Part shown: in pieces, positions 1-6,410 of the stretch
How positions within the stretch are numbered: the stretch's first letter is position 1
Layout: each line of letters begins with the position of its first letter
Source: an uncultured Oscillochloris sp.
Lineage (GTDB): Bacteria > Chloroflexota > Chloroflexia > Chloroflexales > Chloroflexaceae
DNA length: 8,211 bases
Assembly (NCBI GenBank): GCA_903877945.1
Contig: CAIRFY010000075.1
Coordinates: 1 to 8,211, forward strand
Direction: 5' to 3'
Position numbers and translations under genes: made by a program
Notes under the pieces: generated by a model
What the model was told of the DNA's origin: nothing
What the model saw: only the letters and a program-made list of their open reading frames with translations
Database searches by the model: none

Positions 1-58
1 CGGCAAGCACCTGCTGCTCGCTCACCTGTTGGCCTGCGCCGTGTGGGGAGAGGCCCAT
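1..58 (-). CDS. N-terminal fragment of an unidentified protein, cut by the window edge
   Basis: On the minus strand an ATG at 58-56 opens a frame that stays open to the left edge and reads MGLSPHGAGQQVSEQQVLA. A GGGAG Shine-Dalgarno sequence lies at 69-65, six bases before the ATG, and a perfect TATAAT hexamer lies about 30 bases further upstream. The frame begins 60 bases after the korB stop and has the same orientation. Nineteen residues are too few for me to recognise a family. A competing ATG at 63-61 leads, in another frame, to a stop at 24-22 and is not supported. The call rests only on the start signals, not on homology. Confidence 0.45.
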   Translation of the reverse strand, partial: MGLSPHGAGQQVSEQQVLA

Positions 59-88
59 ATCATACTCCCGTAAAATTGCAGATTGTTG

Positions 89-94
89 ATTATA
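89..94 (-). promoter_or_regulatory. Candidate -10 element (TATAAT) before the left-edge gene
   Basis: The minus strand carries a perfect TATAAT at 94-89 in an AT-rich patch between the korB stop and the left-edge gene. A transcript from it would begin roughly 25 bases before the ATG at 58. I see no TTGACA-like -35 at 16-18 bases spacing, so this is a sequence match only and may be chance in AT-rich DNA. Confidence 0.35.
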
Positions 95-118
95 TATCCA
101 ATAGCTAACGTAGGCGTT

Positions 119-964
119 TTACGCCTGGTAGCGGGCCAGGTAGCCCAGCGTATCGAACGCCTTAGGCGCATCCAGGACAGGCCGCTCGGCGGGCGGAACC
201 TGGTAGAGCAGGCCAAGGGGCAGGCGGTCGGAGTCCATCGCGTAGCGCATGGCCGCCTCGGCATCGCCTGGGTCGTGATCCTCAGGGATCTGGTAGACCT
301 TCTCCTTATAGATCTTATAGGTGTCATAGAAGGTCACACATGGACTCATCACATGGATGAAGCTAAAGCCCTGGTGCTCGATGCCCTTGCGGATCAGTTC
401 GGCGATCTGCTTGGGCTGGCTGGAGAAACCACGGGCCACAAACGTCGCCCCGCTGGAGATGGCCAGGGCCAGAGGGCGCAGCGGGAAGGCCGGGTTTCCC
501 AACGGTGTGGATTTAGTGACGTGGCCGTGCGGCGAGGTTGGCGAGGTCTGGCCCTTGGTGAGGCCGTAGATCTCATTATCCATCACAATACACGTGATAT
601 TGAGGTCGCGGCGGAAGGCGTGGGACAGGTGCCCAGCCCCGATACTGAAGAAGTCGCCGTCGCCACCGACGGCGATCACCGTCAGGTCGGGGCGGGCCAG
701 CTTGACGCCCTGGGCGGCCGGTAGGCAGCGACCGTGGAGAGTGTGTAGGCCATACGCCTGGACAAAACCGGGCAGGCGCGAGCTACAGCCGATGCCGGAG
801 ACAATCGCCAGATCCTTCGGATCGATCTGGAGGGCGACCAGAACCTGCTGTATCGCTGCGAGGACGGCGAAGTCACCGCAGCCGGGGCACCAGATTGGCT
901 TGAGGTCAGTTCGGTAATCAGCCGCCTTGCGCACGACCACATTGGGGATAGGAATAGTGCTCAT
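119..964 (-). CDS. korB: 2-oxoglutarate:ferredoxin oxidoreductase, beta subunit (TPP and Fe-S binding)
   Basis: KorB binds thiamine pyrophosphate (TPP) and a [4Fe-4S] cluster. With KorA it converts 2-oxoglutarate and CoA to succinyl-CoA and CO2, passing electrons to ferredoxin, reversibly, in the cytoplasm (family knowledge). The 281-residue protein shows the expected order: CPGCG at 26-30 (cluster cysteines C26 and C29), GIGCSSR at 57-63 (C60, third cysteine), the TPP/Mg motif GDGD at 101-104 continuing to DNEIYGLTKGQ at 129-139, and a fourth likely cluster cysteine C209 in MSPC. YGLTKGQTSPT favours 2-oxoglutarate rather than pyruvate as substrate. The start at 964 is chosen because GGAGA lies at 977-973, eight bases upstream. 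The longer open frame to 1030 only translates a repeat hairpin. It follows korA by 132 bases, filled mostly by that hairpin. No delta or ferredoxin subunit is present, as expected for two-subunit enzymes. Confidence 0.93.
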   Translation of the reverse strand: MSTIPIPNVVVRKAADYRTDLKPIWCPGCGDFAVLAAIQQVLVALQIDPKDLAIVSGIGCSSRLPGFVQAYGLHTLHGRCLPAAQGVKLARPDLTVIAVGGDGDFFSIGAGHLSHAFRRDLNITCIVMDNEIYGLTKGQTSPTSPHGHVTKSTPLGNPAFPLRPLALAISSGATFVARGFSSQPKQIAELIRKGIEHQGFSFIHVMSPCVTFYDTYKIYKEKVYQIPEDHDPGDAEAAMRYAMDSDRLPLGLLYQVPPAERPVLDAPKAFDTLGYLARYQA

Positions 965-981
965 TATCGCAATCTCCGATA

Positions 982-1072
982 CAGCTTTACAGTTTGGCGG
1001 GGACGCGATGAGGCGATGAGGCGATAGCATCGCCTCGTCGCATCCTCACCTCATCGCCACACTGTAAAGCTG
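982..1072 (-). repeat. Long intergenic hairpin of tandem octamers before korB
   Basis: Bases 982-1025 pair with 1029-1072 around a three-base loop: 44 positions, of which 36 are Watson-Crick. The outer 12 bp (CAGCTTTACAGT against ACTGTAAAGCTG) are perfect. The inner arm is tandem octamers: GCGATGAG at 1005-1012 and 1013-1020, then GCGATAGC, answered on the other arm by ATCGCCTC at 1029-1036 and diverged copies. It ends 17 bases before the korB ATG, just outside the Shine-Dalgarno sequence. No T-run follows on the coding strand, so it is not a classical intrinsic terminator. It could slow or process the korAB transcript; that is inference. Confidence 0.85.
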
Positions 1073-1091
1073 AAACCTGGCACCTGAAACC
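1070..1091. repeat. Three-copy heptamer array between korA and the korB hairpin
   Basis: CTGAAAC at 1070-1076, CTGGCAC at 1077-1083 and CTGAAAC at 1084-1090 form a period-7 direct repeat, followed by one more C. It directly abuts the hairpin and fills most of the rest of the gap after the korA stop. No function is apparent. Confidence 0.65.
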
Positions 1092-1096
1092 ATGCC

Positions 1097-2833
1097 TTAA
1101 TGAACCGCCGGCTCATCGATGCCCAGCAACTCGTGAATCTTGCGCAGGATCGCCAGGCGCGAGAAGGGCGTGCCGCCATAATGGACAAGGCTGTGTACCC
1201 GCACGCCCAGTTCGGCCTGGATGAGCTTGGCGAACTGGCCCTGGTAGTTCACTTCGGGCACGAGGACGATCTCCACGCTGTCGATGAACTCCTGAATAGC
1301 GTCTACCGGCAGGGGCGCAATCATCTGCACCTGGAGCATGGCGACGGGGAGGTCTTCCTGTTTGGCCAAGTGGATGGCTCCGCGACCAGAGCCTGCGGTG
1401 GTACCCCAGCAGATAATCCCGATCTTGGCGTGGGGGTCGCCGAACCGCTGTACATACGTGCGGCTCGACCTGAGCGGGTCGAGCTTACGCCAGCGCTTCT
1501 CACTCATCCGTATGTGGTCTTCAGGTGTATAGGATGGGTTGCCGTACTCGTTATGCTCAAGGCCGGTAGCGGTATAGTAGGCGTTGGGCGTACCGGGCAC
1601 CGCCATCGGTGAGATAGAACTCCCGTTGACGTGATAGCGTTGGTACGCTTTGGGCGCAAGCCCGCCCTCAGGCTGCACACGGTTTATCACCGGGTACTGC
1701 GCCAGGTCGAAGGGATCGACCGTCTCGGTGCGAAAAGAGAGCGAGTAATCGGTAAGAATGATCGTCGGGATCTGGTACTCTTCGGCCAGGTTGAAGCCCC
1801 AGGCCGTCAGGTGGAAACACTCGGCCACCGACCCAGGGGCCAGCACAATCCGTGGCGAGTCGCCGTGGCCGCCGTAGACGGCGACGTTCAGATCCGACTG
1901 CTCGGTCTTGGTGGGCAGGCCGGTGGATGGGCCGCCGCGCTGGGCGTCCACGATCACCACCGGGATCTCGGTCATACTGGCGTAGCCGATAGCCTCGCCC
2001 ATCAGCGACAGACCCGGCCCGGAGGTGGCGGTCATCGCCTTCTTGCCCGCGTAGGAAGCGCCGATGCAGGCCATCATCGAGGCGATCTCGTCCTCGGCCT
2101 GCAGGTAGCCGCCGCCGATCCTCGGCAGGACACTGGCCAAACCTTCCATAATATCTGAGGCCGGGGTGATCGGGTAGCCACCGAAGAAGCCAAGCCCCGC
2201 GTGCATGGCCCCCGCCACAATCGCCTGGTTGCCGGTCATCACGTAGCGCTGACACTCACCGACCGACTCGATCCAGAATGTATCGACCTTCCGAAGACTT
2301 TTGGCGTAAGCCACACTCGCTTGCACAGCGGCCAAGTTCGATTCGAGGTACTCGACCTTCTTGCCCAGCTTGGCGCGCACAATGTCTTCCAGCCTGCTCA
2401 GGCCCAGTCCAAACAGCGCGGCCACCACGCCCATCGCCACCACGTTCTTGCCACGGCGGTTGCCCGCCGCAGCCGCGATCTCGCCGATTGGCACCGGGTA
2501 AGCTACGCCGGTGAAGGTCGCGGGGGGCGACCACGTCTCAGGGTCAAACAGCAAGACCGCGTTATGGGCCAGAGACTGGTAGTTCAGATCCCACGCCTCC
2601 TGGTTGAAGGCGAACAAAACATCAATAAAGTCGCCCATCGAACGGACGGGCGCGTTCGACGCCCGCACCTGGAACATCACCGGGCCACCCTTGATCTCAG
2701 CGGGGGTGGTGCGGAAGGTGAAGACGTGCAGCCCCGAGCGTGCAGCAGCCTGGGCCAGCATCTCGCCTGCCGCGTTGCTCCCATCGCCTGACTCACCGGC
2801 GACGCGGATGATCAGATCTTCCTTTTGAATCAT
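1097..2833 (-). CDS. korA: 2-oxoglutarate:ferredoxin oxidoreductase, fused gamma-alpha subunit
   Basis: This is the large subunit of the two-subunit 2-oxoacid:ferredoxin oxidoreductase and the partner of KorB encoded next. From the chosen ATG it has 578 residues. The N-terminal gamma domain covers about 1-180, with GESGDG at 13-18 and the FTFRTTPAEIKGGP stretch near 38-51. The pyrimidine-binding alpha domain follows, with the family signature YPITP at 220-224 and QRGGPSTGLPTKTEQSDL at 298-315. The C-terminal transketolase-like region ends with the NYQGQF and HYGGTPFS segments. The fused order gamma then alpha is typical of KorA-type enzymes. The ATG at 2833 is preferred because homologues begin close to the DLIIRVAGESGDG segment. 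A GTG at 2881 overlapping the surE stop (GTGA) would add 16 residues. Neither start has a strong Shine-Dalgarno sequence, which fits coupling to surE translation. The N-terminus is the least certain part. Confidence 0.92.
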   Translation of the reverse strand: MIQKEDLIIRVAGESGDGSNAAGEMLAQAAARSGLHVFTFRTTPAEIKGGPVMFQVRASNAPVRSMGDFIDVLFAFNQEAWDLNYQSLAHNAVLLFDPETWSPPATFTGVAYPVPIGEIAAAAGNRRGKNVVAMGVVAALFGLGLSRLEDIVRAKLGKKVEYLESNLAAVQASVAYAKSLRKVDTFWIESVGECQRYVMTGNQAIVAGAMHAGLGFFGGYPITPASDIMEGLASVLPRIGGGYLQAEDEIASMMACIGASYAGKKAMTATSGPGLSLMGEAIGYASMTEIPVVIVDAQRGGPSTGLPTKTEQSDLNVAVYGGHGDSPRIVLAPGSVAECFHLTAWGFNLAEEYQIPTIILTDYSLSFRTETVDPFDLAQYPVINRVQPEGGLAPKAYQRYHVNGSSISPMAVPGTPNAYYTATGLEHNEYGNPSYTPEDHIRMSEKRWRKLDPLRSSRTYVQRFGDPHAKIGIICWGTTAGSGRGAIHLAKQEDLPVAMLQVQMIAPLPVDAIQEFIDSVEIVLVPEVNYQGQFAKLIQAELGVRVHSLVHYGGTPFSRLAILRKIHELLGIDEPAVH

Positions 2834-2877
2834 GGCCGTGCTTTCTTGCGGTACCCTTTCAGTGGTAGTGCAATTCG

Positions 2878-3654
2878 TCACGTAAACGGTAGTGAGGCCA
2901 GACCCCAGCCACGTAGCTCATCGAGCCAGCGGTGGCTGGTGAGATCCATATGCACGGGGGTAACGCTGACATAGCCGGCGGCGATGGCGGCCACATCAGT
3001 GCCGTCCTCGCGAAGATCCTCAGGCTCGGCACCGCCGATCCAGTAGTAGGGACGACCACGCGGATCGTGGCGCACAATCAGTTCGTCGCGGTAGGTGCGC
3101 TGGCCGAGGCGGGCGATCTGGATACCGCGCACATCCTCGGGCGGCAGGGCCGGCACATTCACATTGAGCAGCACGCCTTCGGGCAGGCCGTTCTTCCGCA
3201 CCCCGTCCACAATCTGGGCCACAGCCACCTCGGCGGCGCGGAAGTCCTGCGGGCCACGGTGGCCGTTGTTCTGCGAGACGGCGATTGCTGGCAGGCCGAA
3301 GATCATACCCTCCATCGCGGCGGCAACCGTACCAGAGTAGAGCAGGTCGCTGCCCAGGTTGGCCCCCAGGTTGATCCCAGAAACTACGAGATCGGGCTTT
3401 CGTGGCAGCAGGCCCATCAACGCCAGGGCCACACAGTCGGCGGGAGTGCCGTCGCAGAGCGTGGCCGGGCTGCCATCGATCAGGGTGCCCTCCCACGCCC
3501 GCATCGGGTCGAAGAGTTTGCGATAGTGACCGGCGGCGCTCCAGTTGCGGTCGGGAGCCACCACCGCCACCTCGCCAAGCGGAGCGAGCGCCCGGCGCAG
3601 GGCAACCAGGCCGGGGCTCTGGTAGCCGTCATCGTTGGTGATCAGAATGTACAT
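2878..3654 (-). CDS. surE: 5'/3'-nucleotidase SurE
   Basis: SurE is a metal-dependent phosphatase that removes phosphate from nucleoside 5'- and 3'-monophosphates in the cytoplasm, a housekeeping and stationary-phase role in species where it was studied. The 258-residue protein has normal family length. It shows the N-terminal NDDG (metal ligands D8 and D9), S39 within APDRNWS, SGIN at 92-95 (N95 as further ligand), and the signature NLGSDLLYSGTVAAAMEG at 99-116. The DRNWSAAGHYRK loop replaces the more common DRNRSGAS form. The ATG at 3654 is chosen because MYILITNDDG is the standard SurE N-terminus; the extra upstream residues translate a repeat. There is no Shine-Dalgarno sequence, and a long hairpin ends ten bases upstream. 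Its stop overlaps an alternative GTG start of korA by three bases, suggesting surE and korA are co-transcribed. Confidence 0.95.
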   Translation of the reverse strand: MYILITNDDGYQSPGLVALRRALAPLGEVAVVAPDRNWSAAGHYRKLFDPMRAWEGTLIDGSPATLCDGTPADCVALALMGLLPRKPDLVVSGINLGANLGSDLLYSGTVAAAMEGMIFGLPAIAVSQNNGHRGPQDFRAAEVAVAQIVDGVRKNGLPEGVLLNVNVPALPPEDVRGIQIARLGQRTYRDELIVRHDPRGRPYYWIGGAEPEDLREDGTDVAAIAAGYVSVTPVHMDLTSHRWLDELRGWGLASLPFT

Positions 3655-3664
3655 ATGAATGTAA

Positions 3665-3734
3665 AATGCACAATGCACAATGCACAATGCACAATTGCTG
3701 CCAATTTTGCATCTTGCATTGTGCATTTTGCATT
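3665..3734 (-). repeat. Long intergenic hairpin of tandem heptamers before surE
   Basis: Four perfect tandem copies of ATGCACA lie at 3666-3693. On the other side of a short centre four inverted heptamers (TTTGCAT, CTTGCAT, TGTGCAT, TTTGCAT) lie at 3706-3733. Bases 3665-3697 pair with 3702-3734 around the loop CTGC: 33 positions, 29 Watson-Crick, one G-U possible in the minus-strand RNA, and three mismatches that all fall on the same heptamer position. A register shifted by one unit also pairs well (15 bp perfect, 3663-3677 with 3715-3729). The element occupies nearly the whole 85-base gap between the VWA stop and surE. It resembles the heptanucleotide short tandem repeats known from cyanobacteria in style; identity with any named family is not claimed. 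Confidence 0.88.
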
Positions 3735-3739
3735 GTTAC

Positions 3740-5002
3740 TTACTCCTTTGGCACGTCAATATCGCTCAGGCGCACCGTCTTGCTGCCGCCAAACTTAATC
3801 GTCTTGCGGCCCTCGTTGGAGATCTCGCCGCCCTGCTCCAGATTGGCGATCTCCTGCTGCATGGTGTTAGCCAGATCCACCTCGCCCTGGTTAAGCAGGC
3901 GCGTGACGGCGCTCTTCAGCTTCTGAGTGGCCCCGGTCACATCGCCAGACTGCAAATCTTGGAGGGCGCGGGTCTGTAGCTTGAAGGCGGAAACCTTCTC
4001 AACGATGTTCATTACGCCGGGGTTGACCTGACCGAGCTGCGCGGGGTCGGCGGTGAAGGTGAGCATCACATCAATCCGGGCCTTCTGGCCAACGAGGCTG
4101 AGTGCGGGGATATCGTAGCCCACCTCGACCTGACCGACACGGTAGGTACCAATCGGGCGCGGGTCTACGAGGAACTCCACCAGCAGTGTACGACCCTGGC
4201 CGGTTTCGAGATCGCCGAGGGTCACGCTCACATCGCGGTCGGAGATCGGCTTGTAGCCCAGATTATTGATCAGCGGGGTAACCTGCCAGACCGCACGGGG
4301 CGAGACGCCCTGGACGAGGCGCAGATAGAGGGAACTATTCTGGATGGCACTATTTTGGGCCTGCTGCACTGTATTTTGAAAGTACGTCGTAATCTCGTCG
4401 GGGCGAGCGACATAGTCGGCGGTGCCACCGGAGCGGTTCGCCATATCGATCAACAGATCCTCGTTCCAATCCTTGCCGATGCCGAGGGCAGTGACAGGGA
4501 TGCCGAGCTTACCGGCATCATCGGCGCGGCGCAGGCACTCGTCCTCGTGCTCGGTCTGCCCATCGGTGAGCAGGACGAGGCGGCGGATGGCACCGCTGCG
4601 ATCCTTTTCGATCTCACGTAGGCCCTTTTCCAGGGCCGGGGCGATCCGCGTACCGCCCGCGTCGCGGATGCGCGAGACCCGATCCAGGATGCTGCGGCGG
4701 TCGGTGACAGGGGCCGCAGGGATGATTACCTCGGTGCGATGATCGAAGATTACCACCGAGGCAATATCCTGAGCATTGAGCATATTGACCGCCATACCGA
4801 TAGCCTGGCGGACACGTTCGATCTTTTCACCCCTCATCGATCCGCTGCGGTCAAGCACAAAGCTGACGTTCACCGAGGTGCGAACCTGCGCCATCACCGC
4901 CGACGGCTGGACCTCGATCAGCGCATAGGCAACCTGAGGCGTCGTCGTGGCTGCGAGATACGGGCGAGCCAGGGTTGCCCGCAGGGTCACTTCATCGGCC
5001 AT
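3740..5002 (-). CDS. von Willebrand factor type A domain protein, cytosolic
   Basis: The VWA fold binds a metal ion through a MIDAS site and usually mediates protein-protein contacts; the partner here is unknown. The 420-residue protein has a VWA domain at about 42-215 with a complete MIDAS: DRSGS at 51-55, T118 in GGT and D147 in LLTDGQ. A beta-rich middle region (about 220-320) and a helical region (about 325-392) follow. The C-terminus is a short basic tail with a KTIKFGGSKTVRL core at 400-412. I see no signal peptide or membrane segment, so it probably acts in the cytoplasm, unlike batA-type anchored proteins. The ATG at 5002 is chosen because AAGGAG lies seven bases upstream (5015-5010). 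A candidate promoter sits about 75 bases upstream, so the gene may start its own transcript that continues into surE. Signalling via Ser/Thr kinases is a family-level guess. Confidence 0.88.
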   Translation of the reverse strand: MADEVTLRATLARPYLAATTTPQVAYALIEVQPSAVMAQVRTSVNVSFVLDRSGSMRGEKIERVRQAIGMAVNMLNAQDIASVVIFDHRTEVIIPAAPVTDRRSILDRVSRIRDAGGTRIAPALEKGLREIEKDRSGAIRRLVLLTDGQTEHEDECLRRADDAGKLGIPVTALGIGKDWNEDLLIDMANRSGGTADYVARPDEITTYFQNTVQQAQNSAIQNSSLYLRLVQGVSPRAVWQVTPLINNLGYKPISDRDVSVTLGDLETGQGRTLLVEFLVDPRPIGTYRVGQVEVGYDIPALSLVGQKARIDVMLTFTADPAQLGQVNPGVMNIVEKVSAFKLQTRALQDLQSGDVTGATQKLKSAVTRLLNQGEVDLANTMQQEIANLEQGGEISNEGRKTIKFGGSKTVRLSDIDVPKE

Positions 5003-5072
5003 AGGAATGCTCCTTGTACAGTTACAGACGAGACGGCGACCTCGCGCCACATATCACAGATGGGCCAATTTT

Positions 5073-5081
5073 AGTATAGCA
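5073..5081 (-). promoter_or_regulatory. Candidate extended -10 promoter before the VWA gene
   Basis: The minus strand reads TGCTATACT at 5081-5073, an extended -10 (TGN plus TATACT), located just after the stop of the CNNM gene. No -35 match is seen at normal spacing, which is tolerable with an extended -10. Transcription would begin near 5066, leaving a leader of roughly 64 bases before the ATG at 5002. Confidence 0.45.
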
Positions 5082-5095
5082 TAGGGGACTGTACT

Positions 5096-6400
5096 CTACG
5101 CCGTATGCTCATGCTCACGTGAAACCAGCACCTTATCGACCCGCAGACCGTCCATGTCAACCACCTCGAAGCGCCAGCCATCCCAAGAAACCACCGTGCC
5201 AGTCGTAGGAATCTGGCCAAGGATGCTGATCACAAAACCGGCCAGAGTGTCGAAGCGGTAGGTCTCCTCATCGGGTAGTTCGTTCACATCAAGCAGATGC
5301 TTCACCTCGTCCACATTGAGGGTACCCTCGACGAGCATCGAACCGTCCTCGCGGACAAACACGGCAGGCGTCTCAACATCATCAAACTCATCGCCGATTT
5401 TGCCGACGATCTCCTCAAGCACATCTTCCAGGGTAACGACGCCCTCGATCCCGCCTAGTTCGCTAACGACCAGAGCCATATGGCGACGGCCCTTGCGGAA
5501 GGTGGCGAGGAGCGCACTGGCCCGGCTGTTCTCGGGCACATACAGCGGTGGCGAGACCGCCTCGCGCACCTTGGCATCTTCGCCTTGGCGGCGATAGAGC
5601 AGCAGCAGATCGCGCACGTGGACAGTGCCGATGATCTGGTCGGGCGAGCTCTCGTAGATCGGGAAGCGCGAGTAGCCGCTGGCGAGCAGTTCATCCATCA
5701 CATTGCCGAGGGTGGCGTCACCATCGAGCATCTCCACATCGTGGCGCGGGGTCATGATATGGCGTACCGCACGGTCGGTGAGCTTAAAGATACTCTCGAT
5801 AAACTGCTGCTCCTGAAGTTCGACTGCCCCGCCCTCGGTGCCCTCGCGCACCAGGGCGCGGATATCCTCCTCAGTGACACGCCCTTCCTCGACGTTGGCG
5901 CGGCCCAACAGGCGCAGCAGCAGGTCGGTCGATCCCGTCAGCACACTGATCACCGGGGTACTGATCCAAGCCAGGACGCTCATGGGCGGGGCCATGAAGG
6001 CGGCCACCGCATCGGCGCTCTGGAGGGCCAGGCGCTTGGGCATTAGCTCACCGAGCACCAGGGAGAGGTAGGAGACAAGAATGACAACGAGGATCTGGGC
6101 GAGGGGCACGGCGTAGATGCCGACGTAGGGCAGCGGCGACAGCGCGGGCGCGAGCCGGTCGGCCAGGGTGGCCCCGGCGAAGACGCCGTTGAGGGTGCCG
6201 ATCAGGGTGATACCTACCTGGACAGCCGAGAGGAAGCGGTTGGGGTTATCCTGAAGCTTCAGGGCAAGCTCTGCCCCGGCGCTGCCGTCCCCGGCCCGCT
6301 GCTCCAGGCGACCGCGACGGGCCGAGACCATCGCAATCTCGGTTGCGGCAAAAATGCCATTAGCGAGCGAGAGTACGACGATGATCAGAAGTTCTAGCAT
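5096..6400 (-). CDS. CNNM/DUF21 membrane protein with tandem CBS and CorC_HlyC domains
   Basis: Members of this family (often annotated hemolysin, TlyC, YfjD or MpfA) are membrane proteins linked to Mg2+ or other cation export and homeostasis; the hemolysin label is historical. The 434-residue protein has an N-terminal DUF21/CNNM domain with hydrophobic segments near 1-25, 57-78, 92-117 and 133-155, including the characteristic LGELMPKRLAL at 116-126. Two CBS domains at about 210-335 follow (IMTPRHDV at 215-222, GTVHVRDLL at 258-266, GGIEGVVTLEDVLEEIVG at 316-333). A CorC_HlyC domain covers about 343-430. Length and order are normal. The ATG at 6400 begins the first membrane helix (MLELLIIVVLSL). 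A GTG at 6424 would add eight residues encoded by a repeat. No Shine-Dalgarno sequence is visible; a 38-bp hairpin ends ten bases before the ATG. Substrate cannot be read from sequence. Confidence 0.92.
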   Translation of the reverse strand: MLELLIIVVLSLANGIFAATEIAMVSARRGRLEQRAGDGSAGAELALKLQDNPNRFLSAVQVGITLIGTLNGVFAGATLADRLAPALSPLPYVGIYAVPLAQILVVILVSYLSLVLGELMPKRLALQSADAVAAFMAPPMSVLAWISTPVISVLTGSTDLLLRLLGRANVEEGRVTEEDIRALVREGTEGGAVELQEQQFIESIFKLTDRAVRHIMTPRHDVEMLDGDATLGNVMDELLASGYSRFPIYESSPDQIIGTVHVRDLLLLYRRQGEDAKVREAVSPPLYVPENSRASALLATFRKGRRHMALVVSELGGIEGVVTLEDVLEEIVGKIGDEFDDVETPAVFVREDGSMLVEGTLNVDEVKHLLDVNELPDEETYRFDTLAGFVISILGQIPTTGTVVSWDGWRFEVVDMDGLRVDKVLVSREHEHTA

Positions 6401-6410
6401 TGTAACCGGG

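Noticed and set aside
965..1030. 22-residue N-terminal extension of KorB
   Set aside because: It translates the octamer hairpin; a good Shine-Dalgarno sequence and homology point to the ATG at 964.
3655..3726. 24-residue Cys/His-rich N-terminal extension of SurE that could look like a metal-binding peptide
   Set aside because: It is the translation of the heptamer repeat; SurE proteins begin at MYILITNDDG.
3666..3733. CRISPR-like array
   Set aside because: Units are 7 bases and directly adjacent without spacers; no cas genes are present.
2932..3798. Long plus-strand open frame opposite surE (288 codons), and similar ones opposite korA, korB and CNNM
   Set aside because: They mirror well-identified minus-strand genes in GC-rich DNA, have no recognisable domains or start signals, and the surE-opposite one runs through the heptamer repeat.
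5003..5050. 16-residue extension of the VWA protein to 5050
   Set aside because: AAGGAG lies inside this stretch seven bases before the ATG at 5002, so translation starts there.
5096..6400. Annotation as a hemolysin toxin
   Set aside because: The name is a historical family label; the DUF21-CBS-CorC_HlyC layout fits a cation transport role and nothing indicates a toxin.
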